A model generated the notes under the pieces. That model searched no databases. It saw only the letters and a program-made list of their open reading frames with translations, and was not told the origin of the DNA. From an uncultured Roseateles sp. (GTDB taxonomy: Bacteria; Pseudomonadota; Gammaproteobacteria; Burkholderiales; Burkholderiaceae), in contig CAMLKW010000111.1 of assembly GCA_946480605.1 (NCBI GenBank), positions 1-13,892 of the forward strand: a stretch of 13,892 bases of DNA, in the 5' to 3' direction. The position numbers and the translations under genes are program-made. Position 1 is the first letter of the stretch; the number at the start of each line of letters is the position of its first letter. Positions 1 through 8,000 of the stretch are shown one piece after another.

Positions 1-2
1 AC

Positions 3-206
3 CGTCACTCGGGCTTCCCCGGCGGCATCTACGCCACGAAGTTCAAGGACATGCAAGCCAAGCACCCCGGCCGCGCGCTGGAGAAGGCCGTCAAGGGCAT
101 GCTGCCCAAGGGCCCGCTGGGTTACGCCATGGTCAAGAAGCTGAAGGTCTACGCAGGTCCCACCCACCCGCACACCGCTCAGCAGCCCAAGGCTCTCGAG
201 ATCTAA
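3..206 (+). CDS. rplM: 50S ribosomal protein L13, C-terminal part (5' end outside window)
   Basis: The reading frame enters from the left edge, is open from base 3, and ends at TAA 204-206, giving the last 67 residues. They contain the L13 signature [11 protein letters not shown], followed by the KKLKVYAG stretch and the tail AQQPKALEI, which closely match the C-terminus of bacterial L13. L13 is a primary 23S rRNA-binding protein of the large subunit, needed early in assembly. The next gene is rpsI, 9 nt downstream, the usual rplM-rpsI operon. The start and promoter lie outside the window. Identification is firm; only the extent is partial. Confidence 0.97.
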   Translation, partial: RHSGFPGGIYATKFKDMQAKHPGRALEKAVKGMLPKGPLGYAMVKKLKVYAGPTHPHTAQQPKALEI

Positions 207-215
207 GGAACGGCC

Positions 216-608
216 ATGATCGGAAACTGGAATTACGGTACTGGCCGCCGCAAGTCGTCGGTCGCTCGCGTCTTCATCAAGAAGGGCACGGGCCAGATCA
301 TCGTCAACGGCAAGCCCATCGAGAGCTACTTTGGTCGCGGCACCTCTATCATGATCGCCAAGCAGCCCCTGCTGCTGACGAACAATGGTGAAGCCTTCGA
401 CATCAAGGTGAACGTGCACGGTGGTGGCGAATCCGGCCAAGCCGGCGCTCTGCGCCTGGGCATCACCCGCGCGCTGATCGACTACGACGCCGCCCTGAAG
501 CCCGAACTGAGCCGCGCCGGCTTCGTCACGCGTGACGCGCGTGAAGTCGAGCGTAAGAAGGTCGGTCTGCACGGCGCCCGTCGCCGCAAGCAGTTCAGCA
601 AGCGTTAA
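216..608 (+). CDS. rpsI: 30S ribosomal protein S9
   Basis: 130 residues, the same length as E. coli S9. The N-terminal half carries the [20 protein letters not shown] motif and the ESYFGR segment. The middle has the glycine-rich [19 protein letters not shown] motif. The basic C-terminus ends in the conserved SKR, which in the family reaches toward the P-site tRNA. The start is ATG 216, preceded by an AGGAA Shine-Dalgarno at 206-210 that overlaps the rplM stop codon region, so it is tightly coupled to rplM. Transcription very probably stops at the hairpin just downstream (626-656). Confidence 0.98.
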   Translation: MIGNWNYGTGRRKSSVARVFIKKGTGQIIVNGKPIESYFGRGTSIMIAKQPLLLTNNGEAFDIKVNVHGGGESGQAGALRLGITRALIDYDAALKPELSRAGFVTRDAREVERKKVGLHGARRRKQFSKR

Positions 609-625
609 TCGCTTCTCGACTCAGC

Positions 626-656
626 AAAAGGCCGCTCCATGCGGCCTTTTGTTTTT
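626..656 (+). terminator. Intrinsic terminator of rplM-rpsI
   Basis: A perfect 10-bp stem, AAAAGGCCGC (626-635) with GCGGCCTTTT (641-650), has a 5-nt loop TCCAT and is followed by G and five T residues (652-656). It starts 17 nt after the rpsI stop. Because the arms carry AAAA and TTTT it could also act weakly on minus-strand transcription coming from anmK. Confidence 0.93.
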
Positions 657-695
657 GCGCCGACAATCTCCCCCATTCGTTTCTGGACCGATTCC

Positions 696-703
696 AAGAG
701 GAG
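696..703 (+). promoter_or_regulatory. Ribosome binding site fixing the erpA start
   Basis: AAGAGGAG lies 7 nt before ATG 711. It decides against an in-frame upstream ATG at 639, which lies inside the rpsI terminator stem-loop and has no such site. Confidence 0.8.
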
Positions 704-710
704 CCCCGCC

Positions 711-1073
711 ATGAGCGCCGTGCTTGACACCCCCACCGACATTCCCGTGCCCCTGGTCTTCACCGACAGCGCCGCCGACAAGGTGCGCGACCTGGTTGCC
801 GAAGAGGGCAATCCGGACCTGAAGCTGCGCGTCTTCGTGCAGGGCGGCGGCTGCTCGGGCTTCCAGTACGGCTTCACCTTCGACGAGGCTGTCAACGATG
901 ACGACACGCAGATGCAGAAGAACGGCGTGACGCTGCTGATCGACTCGATGAGCCTGCAGTACCTGATGGGTGCAGAGATCGACTACAAGGAAGATCTGCA
1001 GGGCGCCCAGTTCGTCATCAAGAACCCGAACGCCACGACCACCTGCGGTTGCGGCTCCAGCTTCTCGGTTTGA
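711..1073 (+). CDS. erpA: Iron-sulfur cluster insertion protein ErpA (A-type carrier)
   Basis: 120 residues of the HesB/IscA/ErpA family. It carries the three conserved cysteines that hold a [2Fe-2S] or [4Fe-4S] cluster: C48 in GGGCSGF, and C112 and C114 in TCGCGSSF near the C-terminus. A-type carriers take clusters from the IscU scaffold and pass them to target apoproteins in the cytoplasm. ErpA rather than IscA is favoured by the position right after rplM-rpsI, a common betaproteobacterial arrangement, and by the absence of isc genes nearby; family sequence alone separates them less well. The start is ATG 711 with RBS 696-703. The gene ends 4 nt from the stop of convergent anmK, so its terminator probably lies within anmK at 1127-1157. 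Its own promoter, if any, would lie in 657-695, where I see no convincing -35/-10 pair. Confidence 0.93.
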   Translation: MSAVLDTPTDIPVPLVFTDSAADKVRDLVAEEGNPDLKLRVFVQGGGCSGFQYGFTFDEAVNDDDTQMQKNGVTLLIDSMSLQYLMGAEIDYKEDLQGAQFVIKNPNATTTCGCGSSFSV

Positions 1074-1077
1074 ACGA

Positions 1078-2184
1078 TCAGGCGGGGTAGAGCGCCCCGA
1101 GGATGCGGAGCCCTGCGGCTCCGGTGACGGCCGGCAGATTGCCCGGCCGTTTTTCTTTGAAGCATTGCGCCAGCCAGGCGAAGGCTGCGGCCTCGACTTG
1201 GTCGACCGGCAGCCCGTGCGCTGCGCTGCTCTGGATGGCGACGCCCGGCAGCAGGTCACCCAGGCGTTGCATCAGCCGGCCGTTGCGGGCGCCGCCGCCA
1301 CAGGCGATCAATGCCGTTGTGCCGGGCATGTGGGCCTGGAGCGCATCGGCCACGCTGCGTGCGGTCAGCTCCAGCAGTGTGGCCTGCACATCAGCTGGCG
1401 CCTGGTCTGGCGTCAGGCGGGCATCCAACCATTCCAGATGGAAGAGGTCGCGGCCCGTGCTCTTGGGTGGTGGCAGCGCGAAGAAGGGCTCCGCGAGCAG
1501 CGCGGCCAGCAATCCAGGAAGAACCTGCCCCGAGGCTGCCCAGGCGCCGTTGGCGTCGAAGGCCTGGCCGCGATGACGGGCGATCCAGCCGTCCATCAGG
1601 CAGTTGGCCGGGCCGGTGTCAAAGCCGCCTGTGCGGCCGTCGGCGAACAGCAGGCTCAGGTTGGCGATGCCGCCCAGGTTCAGCGCGGCCACATTGCGGC
1701 CGGCGGCGCCGAAGAAGGCGCGGTGGAAGGCCGGCACCAGTGGCGCGCCCTGGCCGCCGGCGGCGACATCGCGGCTGCGCAGGTCGCTGATCACATCGAT
1801 GCCAGACTGTTCGGCCAGCAGCGCGCCGTTCAGCAGTTGGGTCGTGTAGCCGTCCAAGCCGTCTGGGCGGTGGCGCACGGTCTGGCCGTGGGCGCCCAGC
1901 GCGCTGATTTGGTCCCGGCGCGTGCCGGTGGCTTCCAGTAGCTGGGCAGTGACGTCGGCATAGCTGCGCGCAACGCCATTCGCGGCCAGCGCAGCGCGGT
2001 GCAACTCATTGGGGCCTGGCGCGTTCAGCGCCAGCAATTCGTCGCGCAGCGCGGCAGGGAAGGGGGCGTGGACATGGCCCAGCACGGCCCGGCCGTCGAA
2101 CAGCACGGCATCGACGCCGTCGAGCGAGGTGCCCGACATCAGCCCGACGTAGAGGGCCACCGGCTTACTCGGCGGCGGAGACAC
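1078..2184 (-). CDS. anmK: Anhydro-N-acetylmuramic acid kinase
   Basis: 368 residues (E. coli AnmK has 369). In the family the enzyme hydrolyses the 1,6-anhydro ring and phosphorylates anhydro-MurNAc with ATP to give MurNAc-6-phosphate, in cytoplasmic murein recycling. Motifs in order: GLMSGTSLDGVD (14-25), GAHGQTVRH (97-105), DLRSRDVAAGGQGAPLVP (134-151), NLGGIANLS (169-177), FDTGPAN (188-194, holding the acidic residue proposed as catalytic base), KSTGRD (241-246), CGGGARN (295-301) and NLPAVTGA (349-356). The start chosen is GTG 2184, which lies inside the end of the upstream M23 gene and overlaps it by 20 nt, suggesting translational coupling. An alternative GTG at 2160, just past the M23 stop, would remove eight residues and give an N-terminus closer in length to E. 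coli. The gene ends 4 nt from erpA; no minus-strand terminator is evident. Confidence 0.95.
   Translation of the reverse strand: MSPPPSKPVALYVGLMSGTSLDGVDAVLFDGRAVLGHVHAPFPAALRDELLALNAPGPNELHRAALAANGVARSYADVTAQLLEATGTRRDQISALGAHGQTVRHRPDGLDGYTTQLLNGALLAEQSGIDVISDLRSRDVAAGGQGAPLVPAFHRAFFGAAGRNVAALNLGGIANLSLLFADGRTGGFDTGPANCLMDGWIARHRGQAFDANGAWAASGQVLPGLLAALLAEPFFALPPPKSTGRDLFHLEWLDARLTPDQAPADVQATLLELTARSVADALQAHMPGTTALIACGGGARNGRLMQRLGDLLPGVAIQSSAAHGLPVDQVEAAAFAWLAQCFKEKRPGNLPAVTGAAGLRILGALYPA
1127..1157 (+). terminator. Probable erpA terminator embedded in the anmK coding sequence
   Basis: An 8-bp perfect GC stem, ACGGCCGG (1127-1134) with CCGGCCGT (1143-1150), has an 8-nt loop. On the plus strand it is followed by the T-rich tract TTTTTCTTT ending at 1158. 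It starts 54 nt past the erpA stop. On the opposite strand these bases encode the conserved NLPAVTGA region of AnmK. Confidence 0.75.
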
Positions 2185-3553
2185 CGTCCATCGTTTCCGC
2201 GACGGCCAGCTGGGTCTTCACGCTGGCGACCGTCTGCAGGAACTGGGTCTTGGCGTGGCTGGGCAGCGTGATGGCCTCGGAGGCGCGGGCGATGACGCGT
2301 GGGTCCACGTGGCGGCCGCCGACTCGGAACTCGAAGTGCAGGTGCGGGCCGGTGGCCCAGCCGGTAGAGCCGACGGCGCCGACGCGCTGGCCCTGTTCGA
2401 TGCGCTGGCCCTTCTTCACGTCGATCTTGCTCAGGTGGGCGTAGACGGTGGTGCGGTCGCCGCTGTGGCGGATCTGCACGACGTTGCCGAAGCCGTTCTG
2501 CCAGCCGGCCACGTCGACGACGCCATCGCCGACGGAACGCACGGCCGTGCCGGTCGGCGCGCCGTAGTCCACGCCATTGTGCTGGCGCCAGGTCTTGTGG
2601 ATGGGATGGAAGCGCATCGCAAAGCCAGAGGTGATGCGCGAGAACTCCATCGGGCTGGCCAGGAAGGCGCGGCGCTTGCTCTGGCCGTCGAAGCCGTAGA
2701 AGCTGGCCTTGCCGGAGGCGCTGTCCTTGAAATAGACCGCCGAGTAGGTGCGGCCGTTGTTCGTGAACTCGCCGGCCAGCAGGCGGCCGGCGCCGCCGTC
2801 CCAGGTCACGGGCTCGCCGTCGGCGGTCAGCATTTCGTAGACGACGCTGAAACGGTCGCCCTTGCGCAATTCACGGTGGAAGTCGATGTCGCCCGAGAAC
2901 ATGTCGGCCATCTGCGAGGCGATGCTGTCGGGGATCTTGGCGTCGTCTGTGGCAGCGAACAGCGAGGAGCGGATGCTGCCGCTGCCCAGCGCGATCTGGG
3001 CTTGCAGCGGGGCGGTCTCGGTGCGGGCCGTGAAGCGGCTGCTGTCGCGCTCGATGCTCAGGCGCGTGAAGTGGCTGCCTTGTTGCTCTGCCTTCTCGGC
3101 CGGGAAGCGCACGACGATCTTCTGCACCTGGCCGGATGCGTCTGCCGTCACATGGACCATGCGGCCGGCGCGGCCCTGGAAGATGCGGCGGGCCAGCGGC
3201 TCGCTGCGCAGGAAGGCGGCGGCAGCGGGGTCGAAGGCGCCGGCACGGCGCAGCAGGCTGTCTGGCGTGTCGCTGGAGCGGGTGGCCTCGGAGCGGGTCA
3301 GGCCGATGCTGTGGCTGGCCAGCTGATCCAGTTGGGATTCGATGTCCACCGGGGCCAGCGTCTCGACGACAGTGCGCTTGGGCAGTTCGGCTGCGTCGGG
3401 TGCGATCGGGGCAATACCGAAGGCGGTCACGGCGAAGCAGCTCAGCGCGCCCACGACGGAGGCAGTCAGTGCGCGCGGATGCCTGGCGGCGAAGTTTTCC
3501 GCGCCTTTCAACGCGGTTTTGACTTGCTGTAGACGTCTCTCGACTGCGGTCAC
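2165..3553 (-). CDS. M23 family peptidoglycan endopeptidase (MepM-like)
   Basis: 462 residues. A hydrophobic segment at about 29-51 looks like a membrane anchor or uncleaved signal, placing the rest in the periplasm. Residues about 95-245 form an OapA/LysM-like and Csd3-type N-terminal region (SDTPDSLLRRAGAF; DIDFHRELRKGDRFSVVYE). The LytM/M23 domain covers about 306-420 with zinc ligands H325 and D329 (HNGVD) and H406 of HLH, and catalytic histidines H372 (YAHL) and H404. All key residues are present, so it should be an active DD-endopeptidase cutting crosslinks in murein, by family knowledge. The start is GTG 3553, with a purine-rich GGGAAG 6 nt upstream. It overlaps anmK by 20 nt and is divergent from tyrS. 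Substrate details cannot be read from sequence. Confidence 0.93.
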   Translation of the reverse strand: MTAVERRLQQVKTALKGAENFAARHPRALTASVVGALSCFAVTAFGIAPIAPDAAELPKRTVVETLAPVDIESQLDQLASHSIGLTRSEATRSSDTPDSLLRRAGAFDPAAAAFLRSEPLARRIFQGRAGRMVHVTADASGQVQKIVVRFPAEKAEQQGSHFTRLSIERDSSRFTARTETAPLQAQIALGSGSIRSSLFAATDDAKIPDSIASQMADMFSGDIDFHRELRKGDRFSVVYEMLTADGEPVTWDGGAGRLLAGEFTNNGRTYSAVYFKDSASGKASFYGFDGQSKRRAFLASPMEFSRITSGFAMRFHPIHKTWRQHNGVDYGAPTGTAVRSVGDGVVDVAGWQNGFGNVVQIRHSGDRTTVYAHLSKIDVKKGQRIEQGQRVGAVGSTGWATGPHLHFEFRVGGRHVDPRVIARASEAITLPSHAKTQFLQTVASVKTQLAVAETMDGVSAAE

Positions 3554-3778
3554 GCTCGGCTTCCCGGGGTTGTCGCTGGGGCAATCCCGGCCAGGCCGGT
3601 TCCACGCGAAAGGGCCGCAGCGGCGCAGCCCTTAAAATCCATCTCGGTTGTGTTGAAGCAACACCCCCGGTTCGAAGGGTGAATTCTAACGGCTTTGTCC
3701 TACCCGGCATGCCGGTTTACCCCGATGGATCAATAACTTAACAATTTCATTCGGCTTGTTGCCGAGTGGTGCCGTGCC
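3554..3778. other. Divergent control region between M23 peptidase gene and tyrS
   Basis: This 225-bp gap has no plausible gene. It holds four inverted repeats: CCGGCC-A-GGCCGG (3587-3599), GTGTTG-AAG-CAACAC (3650-3664), CACCC/GGGTG (3662-3681, overlapping the previous one so the two cannot form together) and the perfect palindrome CCGGCATGCCGG (3704-3715). A TAAAAT at 3633-3638 resembles a -10 box but has no matching -35. An AT-rich patch at 3731-3750 stands out from the GC-rich surroundings. Confidence 0.6.
3716..3745 (+). promoter_or_regulatory. Candidate tyrS promoter
   Basis: TTTACC (3716-3721) and AACAAT (3740-3745) are separated by 18 nt and each match 4 of 6 sigma-70 consensus positions. 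They sit in the most AT-rich patch before tyrS and directly follow the palindrome at 3704-3715. Transcription would start about 27 nt before the ATG. This is a weak call, made by eye. Confidence 0.35.
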
Positions 3779-5005
3779 ATGTCCGACGCTGCGAAATTCC
3801 CCATCACCGATGCCGTTCTGGAGGCATTGGCCATCACGCGCCGTGGCGTGGATGAGTTGCTGCCCGAGGCGGAGTGGACCAAGAAGCTGGCCCGCTCGGC
3901 GGCCACCGGTGTGCCGCTGCGCATCAAGCTGGGGCTGGACCCGACGGCGCCCGACATCCATGTGGGCCATACGGTGGTGCTCAACAAGATGCGCCAGCTG
4001 CAGGACCTGGGGCATCAGGTCATCTTCCTGATCGGCGACTTCACGTCGCTGATCGGCGACCCGTCCGGCCGCAACGCGACGCGCCCGCCGCTGACCAAGG
4101 AGCAAATCCAGGCCAACGCCGAGACCTACTACGCCCAGGCCAGGCTGGTGCTGGACCCGGCGAAGACCGAGATCCGCTACAACTCCGAGTGGTGCGAGCC
4201 GCTGGGCGCCGTGGGCATGATCCAGCTGGCGGCCAAGTACACGGTGGCGCGCATGATGGAGCGCGACGATTTCACGAAGCGCTTCGCGGCCGGCACGCCC
4301 ATCTCGGTGCATGAGTTCCTGTACCCGCTGATGCAGGGCTATGACTCGGTGGCGCTGAAGTCCGACCTGGAACTGGGCGGCACGGACCAGAAGTTCAATC
4401 TGCTGATGGGCCGCCACCTGCAGCAGGAGTACGGCCAGGAGCCGCAGTGCATCCTGACCATGCCGCTGCTGGAGGGCTTGGACGGCGTCGAGAAGATGTC
4501 CAAATCCAAGAACAACTACATCGGCATTACGGAAGCGCCGAACACGATGTTCGCCAAGATCCTGTCCATCAGCGACGTGCAGATGTGGAAGTGGTACGAC
4601 CTGCTGTCGTTCAAGTCCATTGCCGAGATCGCGGCGCTGAAGGCCGAGGTCGAGGGGGGGCGCAACCCCAAGGACGCCAAGGTCGCGCTGGCCAAGGAGA
4701 TCACGGCGCGCTTCCACAGCGCCGCGGCGGCGGATGCGGCGGAGCAGGACTTCATCAACCGCTCCAAGGGCGGCATCCCGGACGACATTCCCGAGTTACA
4801 GCTGAGCGGCGCGCCGCTGGGTATCGCGCAGGTGCTGAAGGCCGCGGGCCTGGTGGCCTCCACCAGCGAAGGCTTGCGGATGATCGAGCAGGGCGGCGTG
4901 CGCCGTTCGGGCGAGGTGCTGTCGGACAAGGGCCTCAAGCTCGATGCCGGCGAGCACGTGCTGCAGGTGGGCAAGCGCAAGTTCGCGCGGATCGTGCTGA
5001 GCTGA
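3779..5005 (+). CDS. tyrS: Tyrosine--tRNA ligase
   Basis: 408 residues, a class I aminoacyl-tRNA synthetase that charges tRNA-Tyr with tyrosine using ATP in the cytoplasm. The Rossmann-fold catalytic domain has the HIGH-type motif HVGH (61-64, in [14 protein letters not shown]) and KMSKS at 239-243 ([11 protein letters not shown]). Other landmarks are [17 protein letters not shown] (83-99) and [13 protein letters not shown] (198-209). The C-terminal S4-like RNA-binding domain spans about 340-408 ([10 protein letters not shown]). The length and motif details fit the long TyrZ-like bacterial group seen in proteobacteria. The start is ATG 3779; the preceding GAGTGG (3764-3769) is a poor Shine-Dalgarno, but no better in-frame start is near and the N-terminus aligns with relatives. 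It is monocistronic, with a strong terminator 7 nt after the stop. Confidence 0.97.
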   Translation: MSDAAKFPITDAVLEALAITRRGVDELLPEAEWTKKLARSAATGVPLRIKLGLDPTAPDIHVGHTVVLNKMRQLQDLGHQVIFLIGDFTSLIGDPSGRNATRPPLTKEQIQANAETYYAQARLVLDPAKTEIRYNSEWCEPLGAVGMIQLAAKYTVARMMERDDFTKRFAAGTPISVHEFLYPLMQGYDSVALKSDLELGGTDQKFNLLMGRHLQQEYGQEPQCILTMPLLEGLDGVEKMSKSKNNYIGITEAPNTMFAKILSISDVQMWKWYDLLSFKSIAEIAALKAEVEGGRNPKDAKVALAKEITARFHSAAAADAAEQDFINRSKGGIPDDIPELQLSGAPLGIAQVLKAAGLVASTSEGLRMIEQGGVRRSGEVLSDKGLKLDAGEHVLQVGKRKFARIVLS

Positions 5006-5011
5006 AACGAC

Positions 5012-5040
5012 AAGGGGGGCCGCGGCCCCCCCCTTTTTTT
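5012..5040 (+). terminator. Intrinsic terminator of tyrS
   Basis: AAGGGGGG (5012-5019) pairs with CCCCCCTT (5028-5035) around the loop CCGCGGCC, and the T-run continues to 5040. The core GGGGGGCCGCGGCCCCCC is a perfect 18-nt palindrome. The T-run lies on the plus strand only; it ends 3 nt before the stop codon of the convergent protease gene. Confidence 0.93.
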
Positions 5041-5043
5041 GCT

Positions 5044-8000
5044 TCATGGCCTGACCGGCCGTGGATAGCTGCCCGGCTTCACGGTCGTCACCGGCTCCTC
5101 CGAAATCTTCTTCTTCAGGGCCGCAATCGCCGCGTCCAGCTGCGCGTCCTGCCCCAGGAACGTCGCACGCGGCAGGTTGTCGACATCGACGTCTGGTTTC
5201 ACGCCCACGCCTTCGATGATGAAGCGGCCGTCCGTGCCCATCTGGCCGAACTCGGCGGCGCGCATGATGCCGTTGTCGATGAGCCGGTTGCCATCGGACA
5301 GCCACACGCCCGCGCCGGAGCTCTGCCGGCCGATGACAGGGCCCAGCTTCAGCCGCTTGAAGCCCTCGGCAAAGGTCTCGCCGTCGGAGTAGGTGTCCTC
5401 GTTCATCAGCACGACGGTGTGGCCGCGCCAGGCGTTCTGCATGTTGGAGTAAGGCGCGGCGCCGGCCGGCGAGCGCGGCTGCCAGAAGGCCCAGGCGCGG
5501 CGCAGCAGCTTCTCCAGGATCCAGCTGTCGATGTTGCCGCCATTGTTGTAGCGCACGTCGATGATGAGGCCGTCGCGGTCGCCGGCGGCGTAGAACTCGC
5601 GCACGAAGTCGGCGATGTCGTTGGCGCCCATCGCGCGCAGGTGCACGTAGCCGATGCGGCCCTGGCCTGCCTGCTCCACCGCGCGGGCGCGGCCGACGCG
5701 CCAGTCGTTGTAGCGCAGCTGGTTCTCGCGCAGCTGCGCCACCGGCGTGACGATGCGCTGCACCGCCTTGCCGCCGGCCTGCTTCACGTCCAACAGCACC
5801 TGCCGCCCCGCCTGGCCGCGCAGCAGCTCCAGCAGGTGCGGCGCCTCGGCCGTCGGGCGGCCGTTGACGGCCGTGATGACGTCGCCCGCCTTCAGCGAGA
5901 GGCCCGGCGCGGCCAGCGGTGGCGCCTCGGACGGCAGCTCGGCGTCGAACGTGTAGATGGCATCGATGCGCCAGCCGTCCGCCACCTTGGAGAAGCGTCC
6001 GCCCAGCCCGGCCAGGCCCGGCACCTCACCGGCGTCGCGCGTGTCGCCGGGACCAACCTGGCTGTGCAGCGCACCTAGCTCGGCCACCATCTGCGCCATC
6101 AGCTCGGCCAGCTCGAAGCGGTCGGTCACGCGGTCCACCAGCGGCTCGTACTTGGCCCGCACGGCGGTCCAGTCCACGCCGTGCATGTCCTTGTCGTAAA
6201 AGTGGTCGCGGTGCATGCGCCAGGCGTCGGCAAACATCTGCCGCCATTCGGCGCGTGGCTGCGTGGCGATCTGCCAGTCGCTCCAGCGCACCTGCATCTT
6301 GGCGAGGTCGGCCGGCAGCTTGGGCGCGGCCTCGACGATGAGCACCTCGGGCGCGCCCTGGCCCTGGTTGCGCACCAGCATCAGCTTCTTGCCGTCGGCG
6401 CTCAGCTCGTAGCCGCGCACGTCGCTGGCCAGCGTCTCGGGCGGCCCGCCCTGGTTGTCGATGGCGATGGACTTCAGCTGGGCCTTGCGGTCCAGGTCCT
6501 GGTCCAGGAACCACAGCCGCTTGCCGTCCGCGCGCAACGCGCGGTGGCTGCCGGCCGGCACCGGCAGCTCGTGCAGCCGCTCGGCCAGGCCTTCGAAGAC
6601 GATGGCTGGCTTGCCCTTCTTCTCGTCCTTCTTGTCTTCGGGTTTCCTGTCGTCCTTCTTGTCGGCCCTGCGCTCTTCGGCACGCTGCTCGTCGTCCTTC
6701 TTGTCGGCGGGCGATTCCAGTTCGTCCTTGGGGGCGAACGGCGAGCGCAGGCCCGGCTGCAGCGCCAGTGCGTACAGCTTGGTGCGCAAGCCGAAGAACG
6801 GGCCGGTGTTGCGGTCGCCCCAGGGGCTGGGATTGCCGGTGACGGCAAAATTGCGCGCCGATGCGAAGTACAGCCACTGGCCGTCGGGACTGAAGGCGGC
6901 GCCGGCGACGTCGAAGCGGTCGCTGGTCAGCGTGTGCGTGCGGCCTTCGGCAATCTGGTGCAACTGCAGCTGGCTGCGGTCGCCATGGCGCAGCTGCACG
7001 GTCCAGGCCAGCACCCGGCCATCGGCGCTCCACCCCTGCAGCGTGGGCGCGTCGGCGTAGGTGCCGCGGGCGATCTCGCGGGTGGCCTGGGTCTTCAGGT
7101 CGGTCAGCCAGACATGGCCTTCCTTGTCGGTGTGGGCCAGCCAGCGGCCGTCGGGCGAGGGCGACAGGTCGCGGCGCTGTGTCGTGGCGCCGCGCGTGAG
7201 CTGCTCGGGCTTGCCGGTGCCGTTGGCCGCAAAACGCCAGATCTCGGTCTCGCCGCTGAAGTCGCAGGTGGCGAACACGCTCTTGCTGTCAGCGCTGAAC
7301 TCGCCCTTGCGGCAGCGGCCGTCGGCCGGCTGCGGCAGCTCGGCACGGCGCAACTGCTGAACGCCCTGCGTGGCCAGGTGGCCGCGCGCGGCCAGCAGCA
7401 CGCGCTCGCCGTTGGGCGCGAAGGATGTGTCGGTCAGGTAGTCCTGCGGCTTCTTGACCCAGCGCTCGCGGGTCTGGTCGAAATCGCCGCCCAGCGCGAC
7501 GTTGAGCTTCTGCGGTGCGCCGGTCTGGGTGAGGTCGCTTGTGTAGAGGTCGGCCCCCAGCGCATAGACCACGCGGCTGCCATCGACGCCGGCATGGCGG
7601 ATGTCCCAGCCCTTGTGCTGCGTGTGCTGGCGCAGGTCGCCGCCGCGGGCATCCACGCTCCAGAGGTTGACGGTGCCGTCGCGGTCCGACAGGAAGGCGA
7701 CGCGGTCCTGGCCGCCCGCGCGGTAGGGCATGGGGCGCCTGTCGTTGTTGCCCTCGGCCAGCAGCGGCTTCGCCTCGGCATTGCCGCTCAGGTCGAGCGA
7801 CCACAGCCGCGAGATGGCGCCGCCGCGGTATTGCCGCGCGTTGTCGCCGCGCAGGCCGCTGCGCGTGAAGTACAGCGTCTTGCCGTCGGCGCTCAGCGCG
7901 CCGTCGCTGGCCTGGCCCACGGGCAACTGGCGGCGCTGGCCGTTCTTCACGTCCAGCGCAAACAGCTGCGCGCCGGGGCGGGCATCCAGGCTGGTGTAGA

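Noticed and set aside
639..710. Upstream in-frame ATG start for erpA
   Set aside because: The ATG is within the rpsI terminator hairpin, has no RBS, and would add 24 residues not seen in the family.
970..1941. A 323-codon plus-strand frame running from erpA across anmK
   Set aside because: It overlaps erpA in another frame and is antisense to conserved AnmK motifs; no RBS or domain.
2255..3532. A 425-codon plus-strand frame opposite the M23 peptidase gene
   Set aside because: Compositional shadow of a high-GC gene with no recognisable motif; the M23 frame has all catalytic residues.
3662..3681. GGTTCGAA flanked by CACCC/GGGTG, resembling a tRNA T-arm
   Set aside because: No acceptor stem, D-arm or anticodon arm can be drawn around it, so it is not a tRNA or a recognisable tRNA-derived attachment site.
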